From NCBI GenBank assembly GCA_002455255.1, contig DKKL01000044.1, positions 1 to 15,922 of the forward strand: 15,922 nucleotides of DNA, written 5' to 3'. A program made the position numbers and the translations under genes. Below, one piece after another: positions 1-8,683 of the stretch (positions are counted from its first letter, which is position 1; each line of letters starts with the position of its first letter). Source of the DNA: Candidatus Tepidiaquacellales bacterium UBA6667. Lineage in GTDB: Bacteria > Bacteroidota > Ignavibacteria > Tepidaquicellales > Tepidaquicellaceae. The notes below the pieces were generated by a model. It was given only the letters and a program-made list of their open reading frames with translations, searched no databases and had not been told where the DNA came from.

Positions 1-5
1 TCACC

Positions 6-39
6 ACGAATTTTCACGAATTGGACGAATTTCACGAAT
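6..39. repeat. Short degenerate tandem repeat (ACGAAT iterations)
   Basis: The hexamer ACGAAT begins at 6, 16, 25 and 34, so four copies occur with a 9-10 bp period, mostly within a TTCACGAATT-like unit. The array touches the left edge of the window and may continue beyond it. The period is close to one helical turn. I see no protein-coding potential in it. It could be a fragment of a dispersed intergenic repeat or a simple tandem repeat; its function is unknown. Confidence 0.6.
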
Positions 40-52
40 GGGGGAAGGGTGT

Positions 53-100
53 TAAATCCACCCCCTAAATCCCCCTCCAAAGGGGGACTTTGGTGGTTTA
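53..100. repeat. Nested inverted repeat (REP/MITE-like intergenic hairpin)
   Basis: An outer arm TAAA-t-CCACC (53-62) pairs with GGTGGTTTA (92-100), with one bulged base. Inside it, CCCCCT (71-76) pairs perfectly with AGGGGG (81-86) around a CCAA loop. The G/C runs stand out against the AT-rich surroundings. Hairpins of the type CCCCCT...AGGGGGAC are common as dispersed intergenic repeats in many bacterial genomes, so this is probably a copy of such an element. It lies downstream of the minus-strand M16 peptidase gene, where it could also stabilise or end that transcript, but it has no adjoining T tract. Confidence 0.55.
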
Positions 101-117
101 TAACAGTTTGTTAAGTC

Positions 118-149
118 AGATAATTCGTCGCAAGCTCCTCAGTATGACA
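118..149. repeat. Dispersed-repeat-like element, copy 1
   Basis: This copy starts AGATAATTCGTCGC and ends CTCCTCAGTATGACA. It aligns with 173-206 with a few substitutions and two single-base gaps, in the same orientation. The reverse complement starts TGTCATACTGAGGAGC, resembling the TGTCATCCTGAGGAGC...GAAGGATCT family seen repeatedly in intergenic DNA of many bacteria. Membership of that family is recognition from memory, not a search. Confidence 0.5.
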
Positions 150-172
150 TAAGGTTTTAATATACAGAAGAA

Positions 173-206
173 AGATACTTCGTCTCTTCGCTCCATCAGT
201 TTGACA
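173..206. repeat. Dispersed-repeat-like element, copy 2
   Basis: This copy starts AGATACTTCGTCTC and ends CTCCATCAGTTTGACA. It repeats the element at 118-149 in direct orientation, with start points 55 bp apart. It lies about 40 bp downstream of the stop codon of the minus-strand M16 peptidase gene, inside what is probably its 3' untranslated region. The two copies differ enough to be old or independently inserted. Confidence 0.5.
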
Positions 207-245
207 GTGTAGATGAGCTTCAACACTCTTAATAAAGAAAAACGT

Positions 246-3182
246 TTAAGGTGTGGAATTTCCATATCCGAAGATATCATCAAGTGTCAAAAACTCAACC
301 TTTCCATATTTCTGCAATGTTTCCATATCAAGTTTATCTCTGTTTCCAAGTACCATAATTGTATATTTGCTGTCTTTCACATTTTGATTATGAAAAGTTT
401 TAATATCTTCAAAAGTGAGATTTGAAACATTATCATAAATTTGTTTTCGGATGTCTTCGTTCAACTCGAGTTTTTGTGCATTCAGATAGTTGAAAAGTAT
501 ATTTGCATTTGTAATTCTTTCCGTTTCAATCTGCTGAATGATAGAGTTTTTTGAAGTGTTAAATGTTACGTCTGATTTTGGCAAATCATTCATCAGTTCA
601 AACATACCTTTCATTGCCTCAGGAAGTTTATCAGACTGAGTTCCAATATATGCATATACATAAGACCTGTTATCTGATACGTCAGGTGTTCTGTAAGTGG
701 AAAATACAGAATATGCCAATGCTTTTGATTCTCTCATTTCCTGAAACGTTATGGAAGACATACTTCCTCCAAAATATTCATTGAATAAAGAAATTACCGG
801 CATATTTTCTTTTTTAAATTCATCTTTCAAAGATAACATTATTATCTCTGCCTGAACCATATCATAGTTAACTACATAAACTTTATCTTCAAGATTTTCT
901 AACTGTGAAAATTTCTGAGGAGGTGGTAACGGCTTTAAGACTGCCGGTATATCATGGTGATTATTTAAATCAGTTTTAACCTGTGCTTCGGAAAGTGGTC
1001 CGTAATACATCACTTTGTGCTGATATGAATCTAGTTCTTTTATTAATGAAGTTAACTGTGTTGCTTTTATAGAATTTAAATCACTTTCAGAAAGTATATT
1101 TGTGAAAGGTGAATTTTTACCGTAAACTCCGTAACTATTCATAGCAGAAAGGATTGAACCTTTTTGAAGTTTTGCGTCTGCTCTTCTTTTTATGATATCT
1201 TTTACAAGATTGTTTAATGCCGTTTCATTTGGGATTGGGTCATTCAATAATTCTTCAAACAGTTTCAATGCCGGAATAAAATTTTCATTTAAGCCCGAAA
1301 GAGAAACAAATGTCATATCAAAATTTGAACTGACAGAAAACGAACATCCGAGTTTATAAAATTCTTGTTGAAGTTCAGAAGGTGAATATTTGCTTGTGCC
1401 TAAAAAAGGAAGATAATTAACCGCAAGATTTATCATCTTGTTATTATTACTTCCCATATCAAAAACATAATATAAATTAAACAATTCATTGGTGCTGTTT
1501 TTAAGATAAAGAACATCTACGTCACTTTTAATTTTGAATTTTTTTATATCTTTATCATAGTTAATAAATACAGGATTTACTTCATCGGCTTTAGTATTCA
1601 GAATATTTTTTACAAAATCTGATTCTGCTTCCCTATTAACTGATACAGGGGTTATTTCCGGTTTAACAACTTTTTGCTGATTTGGGTCAACTCCTGTTCT
1701 TTTATAAACTACTACATAATTATCATTAAAGTTTTCATTAGCAAATTTAACAATATCTTGTTTTGTAATTGTGTTTAGTCTGTCAAGTGATTTCACATAA
1801 TCTTCCCATGGGATTTGCCTTATGAAAGCATCCATAAACGCACCTGCTCTTGCTCTGTTCGATTCATATCCTCTAATCTGTTCAAGCTTCAGATTGTTAT
1901 TTATCGCAGTAATTATCCAATCAGGAAATTCACCTTTTTTAATCAGGTCAAGCTGTGATAAAAGCAAATCCTTCACCTCTTCAAGTGTCTGTCCTTCTCT
2001 TGGCCTTCCGGACATTGTGAATATTGAATAGTCAGTTAAAACTCTCGGGCTTGAACTTGCATCTAAAACTTTTTGATTTTGATTCAAGTTTAAATCCATT
2101 AAACCTGCTTTGCTGTTGCTTAATATCAAATCCATTATCATTAACATTTCAGACTCTCTTGTACCTGTTCCGGGTAATCTATACCCGAGAATAATTGCTT
2201 CAGGGTTTGGACCTGTAACGTTATAAGTCTGAACTCCGTTTATTGGCTGCTCAACTGCCGGTATAAATTCCGGTACAATTCCGGGTTTGAAACTTCCGAA
2301 TCTTTCATCTATCCACGTAATAACTTCTGACGGGTCAAAATCCCCTGCCAAACAAATTGCCATATTGTTAGGAACATAATATTTTTTAAAATAATCCATA
2401 GTTTTTTCGAGTGATGGATTTTTTAAATGTTCGATAGTTCCTATTGTTGTTTGAGTTCCATATTGATGATTTGGGAATAATGCAAGATATAAAGTTTCAA
2501 ATGCTTTACTGAAATCGTTATCAAGCGAACGGTTTTTTTCTTCATACACAACTTCAAGTTCTGTATGGAAAAGTCTCATCACAGGATATCTGAATCTTTC
2601 AGCTTCAATAGTCAGCCATTTTTCAAGTTGGTTTGTCGGTATATCATTTACGTAAACTGTCATTTCGTTTGATGTGAAAGCATTTGTTCCTTTTGCACCT
2701 AAAGCATTCAGCATTTTATCATATTCATTTGCAATAGCAAACTGAGATGCGAGATTAGAAATACTGTCAATTTTTTTATAAATATTTTTTCTTTCATTTT
2801 CATCAGTGGTATTTCCATATTCTCCATAAAGTGCAATAATCTGATCTACATAAACTTTTTCTTTTTCAAAATCGAGCGATCCATATTTTTCAGTACCTTT
2901 GAAGAGCATATGTTCAAGATAGTGAGCAAGACCTGTAGCATCAGCAGGGTCATTTTTGCTACCTGCCCTCACGGCTATGTAAGTCTGAACTCTTGGTGCT
3001 TCCTGATTTACAGACAAATACACTTTTAATCCGTTTGACAGAGTGTAAATTCTTGTTTTAAGAGGATCACCTTCAACAGTTTCATAAGTAAATTTACCAT
3101 CGGTTACCTGCCTTACCTGCGCATTTATATTTCTTGGGGAAAGTATAAATGTAATAGTCAGAGCTAATAATAATAATTTCAT
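246..3182 (-). CDS. Periplasmic M16 family (insulinase/pitrilysin-type) zinc metallopeptidase
   Basis: A 978-residue zinc peptidase expected to degrade peptides in the periplasm. Residues 1-22 form a signal peptide (MKLLLLALTI then an AQ cleavage site). The inverted zinc motif HxxEH is H87-Y-L-E90-H91, and the downstream helix ELEVVYEE supplies the conserved glutamates E208 and E215, E215 being the likely third ligand, so the N-terminal half should be active. The usual NAFTSNEMTVY segment (about 167-177) follows the HxxEH motif only after an extra helical stretch of about 60 residues (100-160). The second half (about 530-978) looks like the inactive M16 partner domain, consistent with a two-unit clamshell in one chain. 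The gene stands alone, behind the terminator of the anti-sigma gene, with an AT-rich leader and no clear ribosome binding site. The physiological substrate cannot be read from sequence. The family call is firm. Confidence 0.93.
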   Translation of the reverse strand: MKLLLLALTITFILSPRNINAQVRQVTDGKFTYETVEGDPLKTRIYTLSNGLKVYLSVNQEAPRVQTYIAVRAGSKNDPADATGLAHYLEHMLFKGTEKYGSLDFEKEKVYVDQIIALYGEYGNTTDENERKNIYKKIDSISNLASQFAIANEYDKMLNALGAKGTNAFTSNEMTVYVNDIPTNQLEKWLTIEAERFRYPVMRLFHTELEVVYEEKNRSLDNDFSKAFETLYLALFPNHQYGTQTTIGTIEHLKNPSLEKTMDYFKKYYVPNNMAICLAGDFDPSEVITWIDERFGSFKPGIVPEFIPAVEQPINGVQTYNVTGPNPEAIILGYRLPGTGTRESEMLMIMDLILSNSKAGLMDLNLNQNQKVLDASSSPRVLTDYSIFTMSGRPREGQTLEEVKDLLLSQLDLIKKGEFPDWIITAINNNLKLEQIRGYESNRARAGAFMDAFIRQIPWEDYVKSLDRLNTITKQDIVKFANENFNDNYVVVYKRTGVDPNQQKVVKPEITPVSVNREAESDFVKNILNTKADEVNPVFINYDKDIKKFKIKSDVDVLYLKNSTNELFNLYYVFDMGSNNNKMINLAVNYLPFLGTSKYSPSELQQEFYKLGCSFSVSSNFDMTFVSLSGLNENFIPALKLFEELLNDPIPNETALNNLVKDIIKRRADAKLQKGSILSAMNSYGVYGKNSPFTNILSESDLNSIKATQLTSLIKELDSYQHKVMYYGPLSEAQVKTDLNNHHDIPAVLKPLPPPQKFSQLENLEDKVYVVNYDMVQAEIIMLSLKDEFKKENMPVISLFNEYFGGSMSSITFQEMRESKALAYSVFSTYRTPDVSDNRSYVYAYIGTQSDKLPEAMKGMFELMNDLPKSDVTFNTSKNSIIQQIETERITNANILFNYLNAQKLELNEDIRKQIYDNVSNLTFEDIKTFHNQNVKDSKYTIMVLGNRDKLDMETLQKYGKVEFLTLDDIFGYGNSTP

Positions 3183-3263
3183 ATTTAAAATAAATTTATT
3201 GTAATATAAAAGTTAATTTTTTTAAGTGGGAAAATATATGTAAAATCAAGGTATAGAAACAGA

Positions 3264-3284
3264 AAAGGGGCATATTGCCCCTTT
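3264..3284 (-). terminator. Rho-independent terminator of the sigma/anti-sigma operon
   Basis: A perfect 9-bp stem AAAGGGGCA / TGCCCCTTT closes on a TAT loop just after the anti-sigma stop codon. Read on the minus strand, the stem is followed by a T-rich tract (TTTTCTGTTT), which fits intrinsic termination. It also isolates the M16 peptidase gene downstream. Confidence 0.8.
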
Positions 3285-3286
3285 GT

Positions 3287-5017
3287 TTATATTTCTGAAT
3301 CAACTTCGGAATTCTGAGGTTCCGTTTTTAAATTTCTGCTTTCCTTGTTAAGCTCTTCTTTTTTCTGTTTTTCTTCTAACTCTTTTAATTCCCTTTCGAT
3401 TTCCTTTTGTGCTTCTTCAATTTCTTTTTGTGCCTCTTCCAAATTTTTGTTCATTTCATCATATTCAAATTTATATTCATATTTATAATCTTTGTATTTA
3501 TCCAAATTTTCTTCAAATTCTTTTTTAAACTCTTCATCATTCCATTTGAAATTTTTCTCAAATTCCTGTCTGAACTTTGCAGTATCAAAGTTGAAATCAA
3601 AATTGAAATCGAAATTTTTCGCTTTATCTTTGTATAATGATTTACTTTTTTCTATACCTTCTTTTGATTTCTCCAACTGTTCCAATGCTTTTTCAAGATT
3701 TTCTCTGATATCTTTATTCAGTTCATTGGTAAATACTTTCATATCAAATTTTCCGTTCATATCATTCTCAATTTTTACGCGAATTTTCTTATCGAGATTT
3801 TCAAGTTCTTTTAGATTCTCCATTCCTTTCAATGAGTTTTCGACACAGTCTTCTATAACCTTATTCAGATTTTCCAAGCCAAAAAATTTAATGCTGTCTT
3901 TTGGAATTCTTATGTTTGGGGCTATAGACTGAACCCTGCTGTAAATTACATTTTGAACTTCAGGAGAAACTCTGGGCATTAGATTAATCAATGAAACCAA
4001 GTCCTGAGAAGTTGAATTTGCAATCACATTATTAATAGCGTTTAAGTCTCCGGAATTTTCATCATAATACATAATTGCATTTTTAAACTGAGGTGAAGTG
4101 TTAAAACCAAAAGGAACTCCCGGACCATTAACTGCCTGTACTATACAAACCTTACCCGAAGGTATAACTGATTCTCTTCCGTTTGAAACAACATTCACTA
4201 TACCATCTTTCACAAAAATCATTCCTTCACCTTTATCATTCATAGTAAAAGTATATGAACCGCCTTTTGTATCTCTCACTATTCCATTAACCGTTTCCAC
4301 TTCAAAAGGTATGTTATTGCCGGATGGTTTGGTTAGATTAGTATTTATAGTTCCATATTCAAGATATACATTATTTTCGCCTTGCTCATTTTTCATGATT
4401 TTAATTTTGGATTTTGGCTCTATATAAATGTCACCAATACCCTCGATTTTTATAACAGCTTCAGATGAATCATCAGTAATTATCCACTCACCTTCTTTTA
4501 TGCTATCAACAGAAGACAAAGGTTTATCTGAAAGAGTAGGATTTCCTTTGATTTTTTCTACCTGCCAATACCCCAATACACTTGTTACCGGATTTACATC
4601 AACTGAATTATTTATGTAAAATGGAATGGACATTAACCCAAGCACCAAAATAATGCTGGCTGCGATTGCATATCTCAATAAATAATTCGGTTTACTTTCT
4701 GAAATTTCCTGTTGATTTTTTATTTCTGTGATATTGGATACAGTAAACAGATTTCCTGAAATCTGAGTAACTTTAATATTTTCATCTTCAAGTTTCCCGT
4801 CTATGCTTTTCCAAATGTTAGATTTTGGAATTATTTTTTTAGGAAGTCCGGCAATTTTTTCATTTAAACTTAAAAGGTCAAAATAATACCTTTTACAGTC
4901 ATTACATTCTTTTAGATGAGCTTCAATAAATAATTTATCCTGATTATTAAGTTCATTTTCTATCAGTTTGTCAATCAGTTCTTTATTATTGTTGCACTCG
5001 TTATTGAAATCCGTCAT
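3287..5017 (-). CDS. Transmembrane anti-sigma factor with zinc-finger (ZAS/zf-HC2), FecR-like domain and charged coiled-coil tail
   Basis: A 576-residue membrane protein that should hold the partner ECF sigma factor inactive. The N terminus carries the zinc-binding anti-sigma signature: C8, then H34-LKE-C38-ND-C41 (HxxxCxxC). One transmembrane helix lies at about 115-135, so the first 110 residues should be cytoplasmic and the rest periplasmic. Residues about 160-290 resemble a FecR domain (beta-rich, GEWIITDDSSEAVIKI, then a VETVNGIVRDTKGG stretch). Beyond about 370 the chain becomes a long Lys/Glu/Asp/Asn-rich coiled coil with an Phe-Asp/Asn repeat (FDFNFDFNFD) and a terminal Glu/Lys helix. 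The start codon overlaps the sigma stop as ATGA (5014-5017), indicating translational coupling. The tail is much longer than in typical anti-sigma or FecR proteins and I do not recognise it; it may sense or bind an envelope component. The signal sensed is unknown. Confidence 0.85.
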   Translation of the reverse strand: MTDFNNECNNNKELIDKLIENELNNQDKLFIEAHLKECNDCKRYYFDLLSLNEKIAGLPKKIIPKSNIWKSIDGKLEDENIKVTQISGNLFTVSNITEIKNQQEISESKPNYLLRYAIAASIILVLGLMSIPFYINNSVDVNPVTSVLGYWQVEKIKGNPTLSDKPLSSVDSIKEGEWIITDDSSEAVIKIEGIGDIYIEPKSKIKIMKNEQGENNVYLEYGTINTNLTKPSGNNIPFEVETVNGIVRDTKGGSYTFTMNDKGEGMIFVKDGIVNVVSNGRESVIPSGKVCIVQAVNGPGVPFGFNTSPQFKNAIMYYDENSGDLNAINNVIANSTSQDLVSLINLMPRVSPEVQNVIYSRVQSIAPNIRIPKDSIKFFGLENLNKVIEDCVENSLKGMENLKELENLDKKIRVKIENDMNGKFDMKVFTNELNKDIRENLEKALEQLEKSKEGIEKSKSLYKDKAKNFDFNFDFNFDTAKFRQEFEKNFKWNDEEFKKEFEENLDKYKDYKYEYKFEYDEMNKNLEEAQKEIEEAQKEIERELKELEEKQKKEELNKESRNLKTEPQNSEVDSEI

Positions 5018-5532
5018 TTAATTAATTCCTTTTTTAAAAAATTTTTTGCGTTATGGAGATGTGCTTTGCTTGTGCCTTCATTTATTTCTAAAATTTCTGC
5101 TATTTCTTTATGTTTATATCCTTCAATTTGATATAGGATAAAAACAGTTTTTTGTTTTTCAGGTAATTTTGATATTGCATATTCAAGATCAAGGTTTGTG
5201 TCATAATGAATTACATCTTTAAATTTTTCATAAGTTAAATATTCTGCCTCAGAGTGTTTATTGTTCAATCTTGTTTTAGCTCTTAGCTGAGTCAGAAATT
5301 CATTGTAAGCAATGCTAAACAACCAAGTGGAAAATTTACTTTCAAACCTGAACGATTCAAGTTTGAACCAGACTTTGATAAAAGTTTCCTGAGTTATTTC
5401 TTCTGCCATAGGAACGTCAAGAGAAAGTCTCAGACTGAAAGCATAGATTTTAGGTGAATACTCCTTAAATAACAGTTTAAATGCATTCTGGTCTCTGTTT
5501 TTCGCTTTATTTACAATATCAAATTCATTCAT
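5014..5532 (-). CDS. ECF-type RNA polymerase sigma-70 factor
   Basis: A 172-residue extracytoplasmic-function sigma factor. Region 2 spans about 18-88: AEEITQETFIKVWFKL is the core-binding/-10 recognition helix, followed by FRFESKFSTWLFSIAYN. Region 4 spans about 115-168: LPEKQKTVFILYQIEGYKHKEIAEIL, then a helix-turn-helix with NEGTSKAHLHNAKNFLKK for -35 recognition. Regions 1.1 and 3 are absent, as expected for this class. It is the first gene of a two-gene operon with the membrane anti-sigma factor, sharing ATGA with it. Pairs of this type usually autoregulate, but I found no convincing promoter in the 58-73 bases shared with the divergent helicase gene. The regulon cannot be inferred from this window. 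Confidence 0.93.
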   Translation of the reverse strand: MNEFDIVNKAKNRDQNAFKLLFKEYSPKIYAFSLRLSLDVPMAEEITQETFIKVWFKLESFRFESKFSTWLFSIAYNEFLTQLRAKTRLNNKHSEAEYLTYEKFKDVIHYDTNLDLEYAISKLPEKQKTVFILYQIEGYKHKEIAEILEINEGTSKAHLHNAKNFLKKELIK

Positions 5533-5605
5533 AAGGTATGATGCCAGTCAAATAGAAATGGTTTAGATTAAATACGATTTTTTTTTAATTTTGTTAGGAA
5601 ATAAA

Positions 5606-8023
5606 TTGAATTCAATAAAGATACTAAAAAGCTGGTTTAAAAAAAACGGATGGAAACCATTCCGTTTTCAGATGGAAGTTTGGGAGAAATATCTTGAAGG
5701 TTATTCAGGGTTAATACACAGTGCTACCGGAACGGGAAAAACATATGCGGCATTTTTTGGTTCGGTGTTAGAATATTTAAATAATCCTAAAAAAAAGTCC
5801 GGATTGAAATTGATTTGGATAACTCCAATCAAATCTCTTGCTAACGATATATACACAAATCTAAAAAAACCTATCGATGATTTAAAATTAGACTGGAATA
5901 TTGAAATAAGAACAGGCGATGTAACTTCATCAGTAAAACTAAAACAAATAAAAAATTTACCTGATGTATTAATCACTACACCGGAAAGTTTAACTCTGAT
6001 GCTCACACATAAAAATTCTGATGAATATTTTAAAAATTTAAATTGTTTGGTAATAGATGAGTGGCATGAGTTGATATCTTCTAAAAGAGGGGTTCAAACT
6101 GAGCTGTTGATTGCCCGAATAAAAAATAAAAATCCGAAAGTGAGGTTTTGGGGAATTTCTGCTACTATTGGAAATCTTGATTATGCATTAAATTCATTAA
6201 CATACGGACTTGAAAAAAAAATTATTATAAACGGTGAAATTCAAAAAAAGATTATTGTAGATTCAGTTATACCGGATGACATTACATTAATCCCCTGGGC
6301 AGGTCATTTAGGAATTAGATTAATAAATCAGGTAATCGCAGAAATTGAAAATTATAAAAGTGTTATAGTATTCACAAACACGAGGTCACAAACTGAATTT
6401 TGGTATCAGAGCATATTACATCACAGACCAGAATGGGCAGGTATAATTTCTCTTCATCATGGTTCACTTGATAAAGAAGTTAGGGAGTTTGTTGAAAACG
6501 GATTGAAACTTGGAAAACTGAAATGTGTAGTTTCAACATCAAGTCTTGATCTTGGAGTTGATTTTACTTCTGTTGAAAGAGTTATTCAGATTGGCAGCCC
6601 AAAAGGAGTAGCCCGATTATTACAAAGAGCCGGAAGAAGCGGTCACAATCCTGATGGTATCAGCAGGATTACTTGCGTACCTACGAATGCTCTGGAGTTA
6701 ATAGAATTTGATGCTGTAAGATATGCTATAAACAGAAAATATATAGAAGACAGGCAAACGGTAAAAAAACCACTTGATGTATTAATTCAACACCTCGTCA
6801 CGATTGCTCTCGGTGATGGGTTTGACAAAAAAGAATTATATAAGGAAGTTATAAATTCAGAATCATATAAAGATTTAACATTTGAAGAGTTTGAGTGGGC
6901 ATTAAATTTTGTTACTAATGAAAAAGGTACTCTAAAAGCATACAGTGAATATTCAAAAGTTATATTAGATGAAGATAGATATAAAGTATTGGACAAGCGG
7001 ATTAGTCGGTTTCACAGAATGTCAATCGGAACAATAGTAAGTGATACGGCAATGAGTGTTCAGTTTGTAAGCGGAGGCAGACTTGGTAGTGTAGAAGAAT
7101 CTTTCATTTCGAGAGTAAAACCCGGAAGTGTTTTTGTTTTTGCGGGAAGACTATTGGAATTAGTCAGAATAAGAGATATGACAGTATATGTGAAAAAAGC
7201 GACTAAGAAAAATTCAAATATACCGAGATGGGACGGAGGGAGAATGCCCTTATCAACTGAACTTTCAAAAATGATAAGACTGAAGTTAGAATATATTAGC
7301 AAAGGAATAATTGAATCAGATGAGCTTAGATGCATACTCCCGATAATAAATTTTCAGGAAAAGTATTCAATTATTCCAAAACAAAATGAATTATTAATAG
7401 AAAAAATAAAATCTGAGGACGGATATCACATTTTTATATATCCATTTGAAGGACGTCTTGTGCATGAAGGACTTTCAGCATTAGCGGGTTACAGAATTTC
7501 AAAAATAACACCTATCACATTTACAATGGCATGTAATGATTACGGATTTGATTTGCTATCAGACAAAGAAATACCAATTGAAACTGCAATAAAATCAGGA
7601 TTATTCAATACTGAAAATTTATTTGAAGATATTATGGCGAGTTTAAATATGTCTGAGATGGCAAAAAGACAATTCAGGGAAATTGCAAGAATTTCAGGTT
7701 TGGTTTTTCAGGGATATCCCGGAAGTAAAAAATCAATAAGACAAATTCAAGCATCAAGTTCTTTGTTGTTTGATATTTTTAATAAATATGATCCTGAAAA
7801 TTTACTTTTATATCAGGCAAGAAAAGAAGTATTGGAAAAGCAACTTGAAGAAAGCCGTATATATTCAACGCTTCAGAGAATAAATAATTGTGAAATTAAA
7901 ATTATAGAAACTGACAGATTCACTCCGCTTTCATTTCCCATTCTTGCGGATATTATGAGGGATAAAATGAGCAGTGAAAAAATCGAAGACAGAATTATGA
8001 AAATGCAATTGGACCTTGAATAA
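5606..8023 (+). CDS. Ligase-associated DEXH-box DNA helicase (Lhr-like superfamily 2)
   Basis: A superfamily 2 helicase of about 805 residues, of the Lhr-like type that accompanies a DNA ligase, an exonuclease and PdeM in bacterial repair clusters. Residue numbers here count from the longer possible start at 5591. Motifs are intact: KPFRFQ Q-motif (22-27), Walker A ATGTGKT (45-51), ITTPESL (128-134), DEWH (156-159), SAT (190-192) and QRAGRSGH motif VI (345-352). The roughly 400 C-terminal residues correspond to the winged-helix, beta-barrel and DEAD/H-associated regions of Lhr proteins. No ATG precedes the Q-motif. Both candidate starts are TTG, at 5591 and 5606; I prefer 5606 because AGGA (5596-5599) sits 6 bases upstream of it. 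The stop TAA directly abuts the PdeM ATG, so the two genes are co-transcribed. Family assignment is firm; the exact role in repair is inferred. Confidence 0.9.
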   Translation: MNSIKILKSWFKKNGWKPFRFQMEVWEKYLEGYSGLIHSATGTGKTYAAFFGSVLEYLNNPKKKSGLKLIWITPIKSLANDIYTNLKKPIDDLKLDWNIEIRTGDVTSSVKLKQIKNLPDVLITTPESLTLMLTHKNSDEYFKNLNCLVIDEWHELISSKRGVQTELLIARIKNKNPKVRFWGISATIGNLDYALNSLTYGLEKKIIINGEIQKKIIVDSVIPDDITLIPWAGHLGIRLINQVIAEIENYKSVIVFTNTRSQTEFWYQSILHHRPEWAGIISLHHGSLDKEVREFVENGLKLGKLKCVVSTSSLDLGVDFTSVERVIQIGSPKGVARLLQRAGRSGHNPDGISRITCVPTNALELIEFDAVRYAINRKYIEDRQTVKKPLDVLIQHLVTIALGDGFDKKELYKEVINSESYKDLTFEEFEWALNFVTNEKGTLKAYSEYSKVILDEDRYKVLDKRISRFHRMSIGTIVSDTAMSVQFVSGGRLGSVEESFISRVKPGSVFVFAGRLLELVRIRDMTVYVKKATKKNSNIPRWDGGRMPLSTELSKMIRLKLEYISKGIIESDELRCILPIINFQEKYSIIPKQNELLIEKIKSEDGYHIFIYPFEGRLVHEGLSALAGYRISKITPITFTMACNDYGFDLLSDKEIPIETAIKSGLFNTENLFEDIMASLNMSEMAKRQFREIARISGLVFQGYPGSKKSIRQIQASSSLLFDIFNKYDPENLLLYQARKEVLEKQLEESRIYSTLQRINNCEIKIIETDRFTPLSFPILADIMRDKMSSEKIEDRIMKMQLDLE

Positions 8024-8683
8024 ATGAAAACGATAGAAATAAATAACAATGAATTCCGATTACTTCCTGAAAAAGCAATTCACTGGGTTGAAGAGGAGAC
8101 ATTACTAATAGCTGATTTACATCTTGGAAAATCTGACACATTCAGAAATGCCGGGATATATATTCCGACAGGTTCTACAAAAAATGATTTAGATAAACTT
8201 AACAAAATAATTCAACTATGCAGAATAAAAAGAATAATTTTCCTTGGGGATTTATTCCATCACAAAACAGGATACAACTCAAAAATAAAATCTTCATTGG
8301 AAAACTGGAGAAAGGAAAATAAAAAACTTGAACTGATATTGGTGAGGGGCAATCATGATTTTAAAACGGGCGACCCTGATGAATCATTGGAATTTATATG
8401 TATGAACGAACCATTTTTATTTTCAGGATTTGAATTCAGACATTTTCCTCCAAAGAAAAACAACAATTATTGTTTTTCAGGACATATACATCCTTCAGTT
8501 ATTTTGAAAGGTTCAGGAAATCAATATATGAGACTTCCATGTTTTTATTTTTCAGAAATGTATTCTATACTACCATCTTTTGGTTCGTTTACGGGCAGTT
8601 CAAAACTACGTGCTAAAGCCGGAGATAAAGTATTTGTGATAAGTGAAGATAAGGTGATAGAAATTTCAGACCGGATAATTTAA
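8024..8683 (+). CDS. pdeM: Ligase-associated DNA damage response endonuclease PdeM (metallophosphoesterase)
   Basis: A 219-residue calcineurin-like phosphoesterase. The dinuclear metal motifs occur in order: D31-L-H33 in ADLHLGK, G-D76 in FLGDLFHH, GNHD (109-112) and GHIHP (153-157). The C-terminal LPCFYF...LPSFGSFTG segment is characteristic of the PdeM subgroup that partners the ligase-associated helicase. The length is normal for the family. Its ATG begins directly after the helicase stop codon, with no intervening base, which supports coupled translation and a shared role in DNA repair. The nuclease activity is a family prediction. The ligase and 3' exonuclease that complete the four-gene set elsewhere are absent on both sides here. 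Confidence 0.88.
   Translation: MKTIEINNNEFRLLPEKAIHWVEEETLLIADLHLGKSDTFRNAGIYIPTGSTKNDLDKLNKIIQLCRIKRIIFLGDLFHHKTGYNSKIKSSLENWRKENKKLELILVRGNHDFKTGDPDESLEFICMNEPFLFSGFEFRHFPPKKNNNYCFSGHIHPSVILKGSGNQYMRLPCFYFSEMYSILPSFGSFTGSSKLRAKAGDKVFVISEDKVIEISDRII

Noticed and set aside
6..39. Possible CRISPR-like array
   Set aside because: The repeated unit is only about 6-10 bp, with no room for spacers and no nearby cas gene.
226..249. Possible terminator for the M16 gene (CTTAA...TTAAG)
   Set aside because: The stem is about five A/T-rich pairs with a long loop and no T tract; too weak to call.
3492..3932. 146-codon plus-strand ORF inside the anti-sigma gene
   Set aside because: It is antisense to a well-supported coding region. 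Its Phe/Ser-rich composition is what an AT-rich, Lys/Glu-rich gene gives when read backwards.
5586..5593. TAATTTTG matches the Bacteroidota -7 element upstream of the helicase
   Set aside because: It overlaps the first TTG, would place the transcription start almost at the preferred start codon and exclude its AGGA site, and has no TTTG at the -33 position.
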